NCBI RefSeq assembly: GCF_025398155.2
Contig: NZ_CP104562.2
Location: forward strand, 6,076,001-6,140,000
DNA length: 64,000 nucleotides
Direction: 5' to 3'
DNA from: Roseateles amylovorans
Lineage (GTDB): Bacteria; Pseudomonadota; Gammaproteobacteria; Burkholderiales; Burkholderiaceae_C
The position numbers and the translations under genes were made by a program. The notes under the pieces are model-generated. The model ran no database searches. It was not told the DNA's origin and was given only the letters and a program-made list of their open reading frames with translations. This document shows, piece by piece, positions 27,683-36,764 of this stretch (its first letter is position 1; each line of letters starts with the position of its first letter).

Positions 27683-29569
27683 ATGCGACGCACTCCGGCC
27701 CAGCAACGGGCCGCCGGATGGGCCCGGCTCCGCACGTTGGCGGCCACCGTGGCCGCGACCCTGACACTGGTTCCGCTTTTCCCTGCCCGCGCCGCCGACG
27801 GCGCCGCCCAGAGCCCCACACCCACGGCCGCCGCACCCAAGGTGCTGCGCTATGCCATCCGCGCCGCAGAAACCGGTTTCGATCCGGCGCAAGTGACCGA
27901 CCTGTATTCGCGCAACATCACCGCCGGCATCTTCGATGCGCCGCTGCGCTTCAGCTATCTGGCGCGTCCCTACCGGCTGGAACCGGCCGTCACCGACGGC
28001 ATGCCCGAGGTGCTGGACGATGCCAAGCGCTTCGTCTTCCGGCTCAAGCAGGGCATCTACTTCGCCGACGATCCTGCGTTCAAGGGCAAGCGCCGTGAAC
28101 TCACCGCGCAGGACCTGATCTATTCGATCAAGCGCCACTACGACCCGCGGATCAAGAGCGGCCATCTCTATCGCTTCGAAGGCGCCAAGATCCTCGGCCT
28201 GTCGGACGTCCGTGCCGAAGCGCTGAAGAACAAGACCCCGTTCGACTACGACCGCCCGGTGGAAGGCCTGCGCGCGCTGGACCGCTACACCGTCGAGCTG
28301 CGCGTGGCCAACAGCGACCCGCGGCTGCTCTATCACTTCGCCGACCCGATGGTGGGCATCGTCGCGCGGGAGGTGGTTGAGTTCTACGGCGACCGCATCA
28401 TGGAACACCCGGTCGGCACCGGCGCCTGGCAACTGGCGGAATGGCGGCGATCATCGCGCATCGTGCTGGAGAAGAACCCCAATTTCCGCGAGCTGCGCTA
28501 CCAGGAAGAGGTGCCGAAGACCGGCCGCCCCGAGCTGATCGAGGCGGCGCGCCGTCTGCAGGGCCGCAAGCTGCCGATGGTCGACCGCGTGGAGATCGCG
28601 GTGATCGAGGAAAGCCAGCCGCGTTGGCTGTCGTTCCTGCGCAAGGAATTCGACATGCTGGACGACCTGCCGGCGGAGTTCGCACCCATCGGCATGCCGC
28701 AGAACAAGCTCGCGCCCAATCTGGCGAAGGAGGGCGTGCAGGCGGTGCGCTATGAGCGGGCCGATGTGGCGATCTCCTACTTCAACATGGAAGATCCGGT
28801 GGTGGGCGGCTACACCGCCGACAAGATCGCGCTGCGCCGGGCGATCGCCCTGGGCATCGACCTCGAGCAGGAGATCCGCCTGCCGCGCCGCAACCAGGCG
28901 ATCCCCGCGCAGGGCATCATCTCGCCGGGCGTGACCGGCTACGACAAGCAGTTCAAGTCGGAGATGAGCGAGTTCGACCGCGGCCGCGCCAAGGCGCTGC
29001 TGGACCTGTACGGCTATGTCGACAAAGACGGCGACGGCTGGCGCGACCTGCCCGACGGCAGCCCCCTGGTCATCGAATACGCCACCGAGCCGGACGGCCA
29101 GAAGCGCCAGCTCTCGGAACTCTGGCAAAAGAACATGGACGCCCTGGGCATCCGGATCCGCTTCAAGATCGCCAAGTGGCCCGAGAACCTCAAGGCCGCC
29201 AACGCCGGCAAGCTGCAGATGTGGGGCATGGGCTGGAGCGCGGACGTGCCCGATGGCGAGAACTTCCTCGGCCTGGGCTATGTGGGCAGCAAGGGTCAGT
29301 CCAACAAGGCCCGCTTCGACCTGCCCGAGTTCAATGCGCTCTACCGTCAGCAGCACAGCCTGCCCGACGGTCCCGAGCGCCGGGCGGTGATGGACCGGGC
29401 CCAGCGCCTGCTGATCGCCTACATGCCCTACAAGGTCCATGTGCACCGCATCTTCACCGACATGACTCAGCCGTGGGTCGTAGGCTACGACAAGAACCTC
29501 TACCAGCGCGATTTCTACACCTATGTCGACATCGACACCGAGGCCTTCCAGCGCGCCCAGGTGAAGTAA
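27683..29569 (+). CDS. Periplasmic peptide-binding protein (SBP family 5), paralogue 1
   Basis: Periplasmic receptor delivering peptides to the divergent ABC transporter. The 628-residue product from the ATG at 27683 has a signal peptide ending near LFPARAADG and the family entry motif AETGFDPAQVTDLYSR. The SBP_bac_5 two-lobe fold continues to the C-terminus. A loop with acidic spacing of a calcium site, YVDKDGDGWRDLPDG, sits at about residues 447-461. A TTG one codon upstream is an alternative start. Two paralogues follow in the same direction. The ligand is unknown; oligopeptides or peptide antibiotics of the YejA type are plausible. Confidence 0.92.
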   Translation: MRRTPAQQRAAGWARLRTLAATVAATLTLVPLFPARAADGAAQSPTPTAAAPKVLRYAIRAAETGFDPAQVTDLYSRNITAGIFDAPLRFSYLARPYRLEPAVTDGMPEVLDDAKRFVFRLKQGIYFADDPAFKGKRRELTAQDLIYSIKRHYDPRIKSGHLYRFEGAKILGLSDVRAEALKNKTPFDYDRPVEGLRALDRYTVELRVANSDPRLLYHFADPMVGIVAREVVEFYGDRIMEHPVGTGAWQLAEWRRSSRIVLEKNPNFRELRYQEEVPKTGRPELIEAARRLQGRKLPMVDRVEIAVIEESQPRWLSFLRKEFDMLDDLPAEFAPIGMPQNKLAPNLAKEGVQAVRYERADVAISYFNMEDPVVGGYTADKIALRRAIALGIDLEQEIRLPRRNQAIPAQGIISPGVTGYDKQFKSEMSEFDRGRAKALLDLYGYVDKDGDGWRDLPDGSPLVIEYATEPDGQKRQLSELWQKNMDALGIRIRFKIAKWPENLKAANAGKLQMWGMGWSADVPDGENFLGLGYVGSKGQSNKARFDLPEFNALYRQQHSLPDGPERRAVMDRAQRLLIAYMPYKVHVHRIFTDMTQPWVVGYDKNLYQRDFYTYVDIDTEAFQRAQVK

Positions 29570-29672
29570 GCGCGGCTGCTCACCGCGCCACCCCGATCTC
29601 GCCTCGTCGATCACGCCTCGTCGATACCGCCCCGCCCCGACCGCTCCCACTCGCCACAGACTGGATCCCGCG

Positions 29673-31631
29673 ATGAACGCCCGATGCTCCGCTCCCCTGC
29701 GCCTGCTGCGCGCCGCTCTGCTGGGTGCGGGCCTGCTGACGCCGGCGTGGCTCGTGCTTGCCGAAGGGACGGCCCCGGCGGCCGTCGCGGCGCCAGGTGG
29801 CGTGGCCTCGGCCGAGGTCGCGGCGCATCCGCCCAAGGTGCTGCGCTTTGCGCTGCGCCAGGCGGAGACCGGCTTCGATCCAGCCAAGATCACCGACCTC
29901 TACTCGCGGATGATCACGCCCCACATCTTCGAGGGCATGTACGTCTACGACCACCTCGCCCGTCCGGCGCAGCTGCGGCCCCTGACCGCCGCCGCCGCGC
30001 CCGAGATCAGCGACGACTACAAGACCTGGACAGTGCGGCTGAAGCCCGGCATCCGCTTCGCCGACGATCCCGCCTTCAAGGGTCAGCCGCGCGAGCTGGT
30101 CGCCGCGGACTATGTCTATGCGATCAAGCGGTTCGCGGATCCGGCGGTGAATGCGCCGTCGTGGAGCGAGGTCGAGGAGCTGGGCCTGATCGGGCTGTCC
30201 GAGTACCGCGCGGAAGTGCGCAAGAGCGGCAAGCCCTTCAACTACGACAAGCCGATCGACGGCCTGAAGGCGCTGGACCGCTACACCCTCCAGTTCCGGG
30301 TGCGCGAAACGCGTCCGCGCCTGATGGAGACCTTTGCCCAGGGCGATCTGTACGGCGCCGTGGCCCGCGAAGTGATCGAGGCCTATCCCGGGGCCTCGAT
30401 GGAGCATCCGGTCGGCACCGGCCCGTTTGTGCTGAAGCAATGGCGCCGCAGCTCGCTGATCGTGCTGGAGCGCAATCCGGCCTATCGGGAGCGCTTCTAT
30501 GAGCAGGAAGTCCATCCCGCCCCCGGCGATGCCGAAGGCCAGGCGCTGCTGGCGCGCTTCAAAGGACGGCGGCTGCCGATGGTGAACCGGGTCGAAGTGA
30601 GCGTGATCGAGGAGAACCAGCCGCGCTGGTTGTCCTTCCTGAACGGCCAGTTCAACTACATCGAGCGGGTGCCGGAAGACTTCATCAGCCAGGCCATGCC
30701 GCAGGGCCGGATCGCGCCCAACCTGGCCAAGCAGGGCATGAAGGGCTATCGCACCCTGGCTTCCGACGTGCTGTTCACCGTCTTCAACATGGAAGACCCG
30801 ATCGTGGGCGGCTATACGGCCGAGAAGGTGGCGCTGCGCCGCGCGATCAGCCTGTCCATGGACGTGGGCCGCGAGCTGAGGGTGGCCCGGCGCGGCCAGG
30901 CGATCACCGCGCAATCGCTCTACATGCCGAACACGACCGGCTTCAGCGCCAGCTTCAAAAGCGAGATTGGCGACTATGACCCCCCTCGGGCCAAGGCGCT
31001 GCTGGACCTGTACGGCTATGTCGACCAGGACGGCGACGGCTGGCGCGACCTGCCCGATGGCCAGCCGCTGATCATCGAAAGCCTCACCACGCCGGAAGCC
31101 TTCCAGCGCCAGATCGACGAGATCTACCAGAAGAACCTCGCCGCCATCGGCATCCGGCTGCGCTTCAAGACCGGCAAGTGGCCGGAGAACCTGAAGGCGA
31201 TGCGGGGCGGCCGCTTCACCATGTGGTCGCTCGCCACCTCGGCCTCCAAGCCCGATGGCCAGGACTCCCTGGCCCGCATGTACAGCAGCCAGATCAACGG
31301 TCAGAACTACGCCCGCTTCCGCCTGCCCGCGCTGGACAAGCTCTATGAGGAGGCCAGTCACCTGCCGGACGGCCCCGAGCGAGAGGCCGTCTTCCTGGAG
31401 ACCAAGCGCATCGCCACCGCCTACCTGCCCTACAAGTACCGCGGCCATCGCTTCATCACCGACATCGCCCGGCCGGAGCTGATCGGCTTCCGCCGCGGGG
31501 CCTTCTGGCAGAACTGGTGGGAATATGTGGATATCGTCGCGCCAGGCGAACAGCTCGCCGCGTCCCACAGCGCCGCCACAGTCAACGCCACCGGCACCGC
31601 CGCCACCGTCGCCCCGGTCACCACCCACTAG
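29673..31631 (+). CDS. Periplasmic peptide-binding protein (SBP family 5), paralogue 2
   Basis: Second binding protein, 652 residues, 103 bp after the first. A signal peptide ending about AWLVLAEG is followed by an Ala-rich linker. The same landmarks as its neighbours follow: AETGFDPAKITDLYSR, FNYDKPIDGLKALDRYT, EHPVGTGPFVLKQWRRSS and the DQDGDGWRDLPDG loop. The C-terminus carries an Ala/Thr-rich tail of about 30 residues absent from paralogue 1. It is clearly a tandem duplicate that has diverged, probably in ligand range. Confidence 0.92.
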   Translation: MNARCSAPLRLLRAALLGAGLLTPAWLVLAEGTAPAAVAAPGGVASAEVAAHPPKVLRFALRQAETGFDPAKITDLYSRMITPHIFEGMYVYDHLARPAQLRPLTAAAAPEISDDYKTWTVRLKPGIRFADDPAFKGQPRELVAADYVYAIKRFADPAVNAPSWSEVEELGLIGLSEYRAEVRKSGKPFNYDKPIDGLKALDRYTLQFRVRETRPRLMETFAQGDLYGAVAREVIEAYPGASMEHPVGTGPFVLKQWRRSSLIVLERNPAYRERFYEQEVHPAPGDAEGQALLARFKGRRLPMVNRVEVSVIEENQPRWLSFLNGQFNYIERVPEDFISQAMPQGRIAPNLAKQGMKGYRTLASDVLFTVFNMEDPIVGGYTAEKVALRRAISLSMDVGRELRVARRGQAITAQSLYMPNTTGFSASFKSEIGDYDPPRAKALLDLYGYVDQDGDGWRDLPDGQPLIIESLTTPEAFQRQIDEIYQKNLAAIGIRLRFKTGKWPENLKAMRGGRFTMWSLATSASKPDGQDSLARMYSSQINGQNYARFRLPALDKLYEEASHLPDGPEREAVFLETKRIATAYLPYKYRGHRFITDIARPELIGFRRGAFWQNWWEYVDIVAPGEQLAASHSAATVNATGTAATVAPVTTH

Positions 31632-31650
31632 CCTCAGCCTCCATCACGCC

Positions 31651-33612
31651 ATGCGTCTGCCTACGTTTGTCTCCACGATCGGCACGCTCGCACTGGCGCT
31701 GCTCACCGCGACGCCCGGTGGCGCGCGAGCAGCCGGCGCGGGCGAGGCTCCTGCGGCCAGCGTTCCGGTGGCCCAGGCCGCCGTCGCACCGGGCGCCACA
31801 ACCTCAACAACCGCGGCGGTCTCGTCTCCCCCAGCGACACCGTCATCCATCGCCCCCGCGTCCGGCACCGTCCCAGCGGCCCAGCCGGAGAAGGTGCTGC
31901 GATACGCCTTTCTGGTCGCGGAGACCGGCTTCGATCCTGCGCAGCTGAGCGATCTGTATTCGCGGATCATCACGGCCCACATCTTCGAATCGCTCTACAA
32001 CTACGACTACCTGGCCCGTCCCTTCAAGCTGCTGCCCAACACCGCCGCTGCGATGCCGGAAGTCTCGGACGACTTCCGCACCTGGACCATCCGGCTGCGG
32101 CCCGGCATCCGGTTCGCCGACGATCCTGCCTTCGGCGGTCGCGTGCGGGAACTGACGGCAGAGGACTACGTCTACAGCCTCAAGCGATTCTTCGATCCCG
32201 CAGTGAAGTCGCCGCTGTATTCGTCCTTCCGACAGGAAGGAATCATCGGCCTGCAGGCGCTGCGCGACGAAGCGCTGAAAACCAAGAAGCCCTTCAACTA
32301 CGACAAGCCGATCGACGGCCTGCGAGCGCTGGATCGCTACACGCTGCAGTTCCGGCTGGAGCAGGCGCGGCCGCGCTTCATCTACAACCTGGCGGGCGGC
32401 GACACCTACGGCGCCGTGGCCCGGGAGGTGGTGGAGCGCTACGGCGACCGGATCATGGAGCATCCGGTCGGCACCGGCCCGTTCAAGCTGGAGCGCTGGC
32501 GCCGCAGCTCGCTGATCCGGCTGGTGCGCAATCCCGACTTCCGCGAGATCCGCTACGACGCCCAACCCAATCCGGATGATGTCGAAGGCCAGGCTTTGCT
32601 GGCCCGCTACAAGGGCCGCCGGCTGCCAATGGTGGATGCGGTCGAGATCAGCATCATTGGCGAAAGCCAGCCGCGCTGGCTGTCCTTCCTCAACCGCGAA
32701 TTCGATCTGATCTTCACCCTGCCGGAGGAATACGCCGATGTGGCCATGCCACACGGCAAGCTGGCGCCCAACCTGGCCAAGCAGGGCATGCACCTGCACC
32801 GTGTGCTGGCCAGCGACCGCACGATGTACTACTTCAACATGGAAGACCCGGTGGTGGGCGGCTACACGCCGGAGAAGGTCGCCCTGCGCCGCGCCATCGG
32901 CCTGGCCACCGACATCGAGGCCGAGATCGCGCAGGTGCGGCACCATCAGGCGGTGCCGGCGCAGACGGTGGTCGCGCCGATGACCTGGGGCTATGACGAG
33001 GACCTCAAGACCGAGAACAGCGATTTCGACCTGGCCCGCGCCAAGGCGTTGCTCGACCTCTATGGCTATGTCGACAAGGACGGCGATGGCTGGCGCGACC
33101 TGCCCGATGGCCGCCCGCTGGTCATCGAATACGCCTCGCAGCCGGACTCCCGCTCCAAGCCCTACGACGAGATGTGGAAGCGCGACATGGACCGCCTGGG
33201 CGTGAAGCTCAAGATCCGCATGGGCCAGTGGCCGGAGAACCTCAAGGCGGCCCGCGCGGCGCAGCTGCAGATCTGGCAGCTGGGCTTCAACAGCTCCACG
33301 CCGGACGCGCAACTGGGATTGGAGCTGATGTACGGCCCGGCGGCCGGTGGCCAGAACCTGGGCCGATTCAAGCTCGAGCGCTTCGATGAGCTGTACCGCC
33401 GCATGCTGGTCATGCCCGACAGTCCGGAACGGCTGGCGCTGCTGCGCGAGGCGCAGAAGCTGCTGACCGCTTACATGCCGCAGAAATTCCGGGTGCACCG
33501 CTATGTCACCGACATCAGCCAACCCTGGTTGAGCGGCTATCGCCGTCCCTACTTCAATCAGATGTTCTGGCAGTTCGTGGACATCGATACCGACCAGCTT
33601 CCACGCCGATGA
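31651..33612 (+). CDS. Periplasmic peptide-binding protein (SBP family 5), paralogue 3
   Basis: Third binding protein, 653 residues from the ATG at 31651, which lies 19 bp after paralogue 2. The open frame extends upstream through the end of paralogue 2, but only the chosen start gives a signal peptide (MRLPTFVSTIGTLALALLTA). A Ser/Thr/Ala/Pro linker of about 55 residues precedes AETGFDPAQLSDLYSR, and the DKDGDGWRDLPDG loop is conserved. Close spacing implies one transcript with paralogues 1 and 2. Confidence 0.92.
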   Translation: MRLPTFVSTIGTLALALLTATPGGARAAGAGEAPAASVPVAQAAVAPGATTSTTAAVSSPPATPSSIAPASGTVPAAQPEKVLRYAFLVAETGFDPAQLSDLYSRIITAHIFESLYNYDYLARPFKLLPNTAAAMPEVSDDFRTWTIRLRPGIRFADDPAFGGRVRELTAEDYVYSLKRFFDPAVKSPLYSSFRQEGIIGLQALRDEALKTKKPFNYDKPIDGLRALDRYTLQFRLEQARPRFIYNLAGGDTYGAVAREVVERYGDRIMEHPVGTGPFKLERWRRSSLIRLVRNPDFREIRYDAQPNPDDVEGQALLARYKGRRLPMVDAVEISIIGESQPRWLSFLNREFDLIFTLPEEYADVAMPHGKLAPNLAKQGMHLHRVLASDRTMYYFNMEDPVVGGYTPEKVALRRAIGLATDIEAEIAQVRHHQAVPAQTVVAPMTWGYDEDLKTENSDFDLARAKALLDLYGYVDKDGDGWRDLPDGRPLVIEYASQPDSRSKPYDEMWKRDMDRLGVKLKIRMGQWPENLKAARAAQLQIWQLGFNSSTPDAQLGLELMYGPAAGGQNLGRFKLERFDELYRRMLVMPDSPERLALLREAQKLLTAYMPQKFRVHRYVTDISQPWLSGYRRPYFNQMFWQFVDIDTDQLPRR

Positions 33613-33634
33613 ATTCCTCTCGCCGCCTCACCGC

Positions 33635-34003
33635 ATGACGACCCGTCGCGCCCTCGCCCTCCTGCTGCTTCTGGCCGTGGTCATGGGCCTGATGGATGGT
33701 CTGGCCGACTGGCGCGGCATGGCGCCGTCCCGGGCACTCGATGTCGCCTACGCCGTGGTCATGGCGTTGGTCGCCTACCTCTGGCTGCGTCGGGACGCCC
33801 AGGCGCGGCAACACCGGGTGGGCGTCATGCTGTCCGGGTTGGTGATCGTGTGCTCGGTGGTGGGCATACCGGTCTATCTGCTGCGCAGCCGTCCTGCGGG
33901 CGAGCGACTGGGAGCGGTGGGCCGCTTCTTCGGCTTCGTGGTCGTGGCCATTGCGGCCTCGGTGCTGGTCGCCGTACCGTTCTTCCTGCTCGGGCCGGGA
34001 TGA
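33635..34003 (+). CDS. Small membrane protein of unknown function
   Basis: A 122-residue protein with four predicted membrane segments: about residues 6-24, 35-52, 64-83 and 98-118 (FGFVVVAIAASVLVAVPFFL). No motif points to a function. It begins 22 bp after the third binding protein gene and overlaps the next gene by ATGA, so it may be co-transcribed with both. I do not recognise the family. Confidence 0.7.
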   Translation: MTTRRALALLLLLAVVMGLMDGLADWRGMAPSRALDVAYAVVMALVAYLWLRRDAQARQHRVGVMLSGLVIVCSVVGIPVYLLRSRPAGERLGAVGRFFGFVVVAIAASVLVAVPFFLLGPG

Positions 34004-34614
34004 CACCGCGCTTTGTCGATTCCTGGACGCGCGCCTGGACCGCCCTGGGCGCCACCGGCCACGGTCATGACCTGCGCGATACGCTGCTGGCGCGCTACGC
34101 CGAGCCACAGCGCAAGTACCACACGCAGCAGCACCTCGAGGAATGCCTGAACCTGTTCGACGAGGTTCGCGATCTCCCACCCCATCCGGCGGAAGTCGAG
34201 ATGGCGCTGTGGTTCCACGACGCAATCTACGAGCTCCGCGGTGGCGACAACGAAGCGCGCAGCGCGGCCTGGGCCGAACAGGCACTCGGGGCGGCGGGGG
34301 TCGCTCGGGAATCCGTGCAACGGGTGCGGGATCTGGTGTGGGTCACGCTGCATACCCGTGAGCCGGTGACTTTGGACGAACAGGTGCTGGTCGACATCGA
34401 CCTGGCCATCCTGGGCGCCGACACGACCCGCTTCGACGAGTATGAACGCCAGATCTGCGAGGAATACGCGCATGTGCCGGGCTTGATCTTCCGCCACAAG
34501 CGCAGGCAGATCCTGCGGCGCTTTCTGGATCGGCCGGTGATCTACAGCACGGCGGACTTGCGCGCACGACTGGAGGTGCGGGCGCGGGGGAATCTGGCGC
34601 GGGCGATCGCCTGA
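34000..34614 (+). CDS. HD-superfamily metal-dependent phosphohydrolase-like protein
   Basis: A 204-residue cytosolic protein of the small HD family often annotated as predicted metal-dependent phosphohydrolase. The first metal-binding His is in KYHTQQHLEE, and the HD pair in LWFHDAIYE (about residues 71-72). A further conserved acid is in VLVDIDLAILGA. The start at 34000 overlaps the preceding membrane protein stop; an upstream open extension lies inside that gene. The substrate is unknown. Confidence 0.83.
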   Translation: MTPRFVDSWTRAWTALGATGHGHDLRDTLLARYAEPQRKYHTQQHLEECLNLFDEVRDLPPHPAEVEMALWFHDAIYELRGGDNEARSAAWAEQALGAAGVARESVQRVRDLVWVTLHTREPVTLDEQVLVDIDLAILGADTTRFDEYERQICEEYAHVPGLIFRHKRRQILRRFLDRPVIYSTADLRARLEVRARGNLARAIA

Positions 34615-34884
34615 AGGAGTGGGCCGTGCCAAGTGAGATGGCTCGTCGGGCGGAATAGGCGGACCGATGCCACTGCGAGCGGGGCGAGCATCCTCCTAGC
34701 ACGCGCAGCACAGCGGACGGTCTCCCTGATCAGACGCATTGACGAAGATCTTCGCCCGCCGACGCCATGGAGCAGCCCCGTGATCCTTGGCTGTTTCAGG
34801 AACGTCTCATGCGAGTGACGTTCGTTCATGTGTGAGGTCCCAGTCGATGTCCGCAGTTGACCCTCTGGAAGTGATGAGCCGCCA

Positions 34885-35502
34885 TCACCAGCTCGATGTG
34901 TTCTGAGCATCTTGTTGCGACTTGTCCTTGTCGTCGTGTGTGACGAAACCGATCGGCCGCTTGGGAGGATCCGGTGGGGTCATGAGCTCACGCAGGGTCT
35001 CGATCACCTGCTTCAGCTGAAGACGCGTGTTGTGGCGGAATTGGCCATGGCTCTGCTCCAGGCCTTCGGTCTTCTCCTCCAGTTCCTCGAGTCGCCGTGC
35101 GAGATCCGCATGCGTCGCGGCCCATTCGCGCAGTTGCACGAAGGCCCGAACCACGAAAACGGCGACTTCGACGGCACGGGCGCTGGACAGCAAGTTTGCG
35201 GCCATGATGGCGCCATGCTCGGTAAAGGCATAGGGCAGGTACTTCCGATGCTTGCCGCGTCCATCGAATGTGATGTCTAAGGTCGCAGATTGCGACCTTA
35301 GAGCCTGCCACTCATCCGCAGAGAGCTGGAACATGAAATCAGACGGAAACTTGTTCATGTTGCGCTTCACGGCCTCGTTGAATCGTTTGGTCTCAACGTC
35401 ATAGAGTGCTGCCAAATCGGCGTCCAACAGAACGCGCTGGCCGCGCACGGTGGCTATCCGGAGCGTGATGGCTTCAGGCGCTGGGAAATCCGCGCGGTTC
35501 AT
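34885..35502 (-). CDS. ORF6N-domain protein (phage-type DNA-binding)
   Basis: A 205-residue protein whose N-terminal ORF6N domain is clear: RIATVRGQRVLLDADLAALYDVETKRFNEAVKRN in consecutive pieces, then FPSDFMFQLS and LPYAFTEHGAIMAANLLSS. A helical, charged C-terminal region (about residues 125-175) is probably coiled coil. ORF6N domains are typical of phage antirepressor-like and regulatory proteins, but no other phage gene is near, so it is a stray gene or morphological relic. It is the only minus-strand gene in this stretch and is flanked by 270 and 559 bp of apparently non-coding DNA. Confidence 0.87.
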   Translation of the reverse strand: MNRADFPAPEAITLRIATVRGQRVLLDADLAALYDVETKRFNEAVKRNMNKFPSDFMFQLSADEWQALRSQSATLDITFDGRGKHRKYLPYAFTEHGAIMAANLLSSARAVEVAVFVVRAFVQLREWAATHADLARRLEELEEKTEGLEQSHGQFRHNTRLQLKQVIETLRELMTPPDPPKRPIGFVTHDDKDKSQQDAQNTSSW

Positions 35503-36061
35503 GCAAGGTCATCCGGTGCGTGGCGGCACTTGCTGGGCGAGCCAGCGCGCGCGCCGTGCAAATCGATGGTGGGTGCCAGTGAGCCACACGGCGGAGCCGC
35601 GCCGTCAAGCCACCTCTGCGCGACCTGCACGGCCAGGCGCCATGGACCACGACAACGCGGGCGGTCGTTGATGTCCCAAGCCACGGCAGGGATGAATTCC
35701 GGAAATCTCATACACACCGACCTTGTTGAAGCAAAGGCTGATCAATTTAGCGAGACCGATGGCATCCAGGATTCGCCTGGGGGTCAAGACTTTGCGAAAC
35801 CTCGGACATCGCCGCCGGACCTCCTACTCCAGCCAACTTCGACCCACCGTCGGATGACATCTTGACGTCATTCCCACGACACGCCCCTGCTTCCCACGAC
35901 ATCCCCGTCGCGGCCATCCCGACGCACCGCCGCTGACACCGCAGCTTCACCGCACTGTCAAACCAGGCGCTGAACATCGACTAGTTCGCCGCCTGCATGA
36001 GCTGACCCTCGCGCGTCAGCATGCGCGCCCGGCGGCCCCTCGATCTGCTTCAGGAGTCCCC
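35503..36061. other. Non-coding stretch between ORF6N gene and PEP-CTERM gene
   Basis: 559 bp without a supported gene. Base composition is less G+C-rich than the neighbouring genes. A bulged hairpin (GCATG..CTGAC pairing with GTCAGCATGC, 35994-36023) lies shortly before the PEP-CTERM start, and CAGGAG precedes that ATG as ribosome-binding site. No promoter could be called. Confidence 0.45.
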
Positions 36062-36655
36062 ATGCGCAAGCCCTTCGCCCGCCTCAGCCGCCTCGCCGGC
36101 CTGGTGCCGTTCACCCTGGCCCTTGGCCTGACCCTCGCCGCACCGCTGGCCTCGGCCACCGTGCTGACCTTCGACGACCTCGGCAGCGACGGTCTGGTGC
36201 CAGTCAACTACGGCGGCCTCGATTGGTCGGCGAGCAGCTGGTTCCAGTACGCCGGCGAACAAGCCCCGTTCACGCCGCATTCCGGTGACCATCGCGCCAC
36301 CCTCGGCTGGGACGGCAGCGCCGACACCAGCGCCATCGGCTTCACCACCGCCAGCGTCTTCAGCGGCGCCTGGTTCGCCGGCTACCAGGGCGTGTCCATC
36401 ACCATCGACCTCTATTACGGCGGCACGCGCGTGGGCTCGACCTCGACGCTGGACCTGAGCGATTCCCCCACCTTCCTCGCCAGCGGCTACAGCGGCGCGG
36501 TCGATCGCCTGGTCTTCCGCAGCAATGATCCGGCGAACTTCGTCATGGACGACCTGAGCTTCACCAGCGCCGTGCCCGAACCCGGCACCGGCGCGCTGGC
36601 GCTCGCCGGCCTGGGCCTCGTCGGCCTGTTCATGCGCCGTCGCCGCGTCGACTGA
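36062..36655 (+). CDS. PEP-CTERM sorting-signal protein
   Basis: Exported 197-residue protein with an N-terminal signal peptide ending LAAPLASA and a C-terminal PEP-CTERM tail. The tail comprises VPEPGTGALALAGLGLVGLF and RRRR near the last residues: the Pro-Glu-Pro motif, a membrane helix and an Arg cluster. Such proteins are processed by exosortase EpsH and are linked to exopolysaccharide or biofilm matrix. The central domain is beta-rich and otherwise unrecognised. No exosortase gene is in the window. A CAGGAG ribosome-binding site precedes the ATG. Confidence 0.88.
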   Translation: MRKPFARLSRLAGLVPFTLALGLTLAAPLASATVLTFDDLGSDGLVPVNYGGLDWSASSWFQYAGEQAPFTPHSGDHRATLGWDGSADTSAIGFTTASVFSGAWFAGYQGVSITIDLYYGGTRVGSTSTLDLSDSPTFLASGYSGAVDRLVFRSNDPANFVMDDLSFTSAVPEPGTGALALAGLGLVGLFMRRRRVD

Positions 36656-36764
36656 CTCGCGCACCCCGTCCAGGCCCAGCCACTTCCGCCTCGGCGACGA
36701 CCCGCGCGTTCGATGCGCACCGCCGCCCTCCGACCCGCGTCCCCGCACGCACAAGGATGACCCC

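Noticed and set aside
34615..34884. Small gene after the HD protein
   Set aside because: Short frames exist on both strands, but none has a start with a ribosome-binding site or a recognisable segment.
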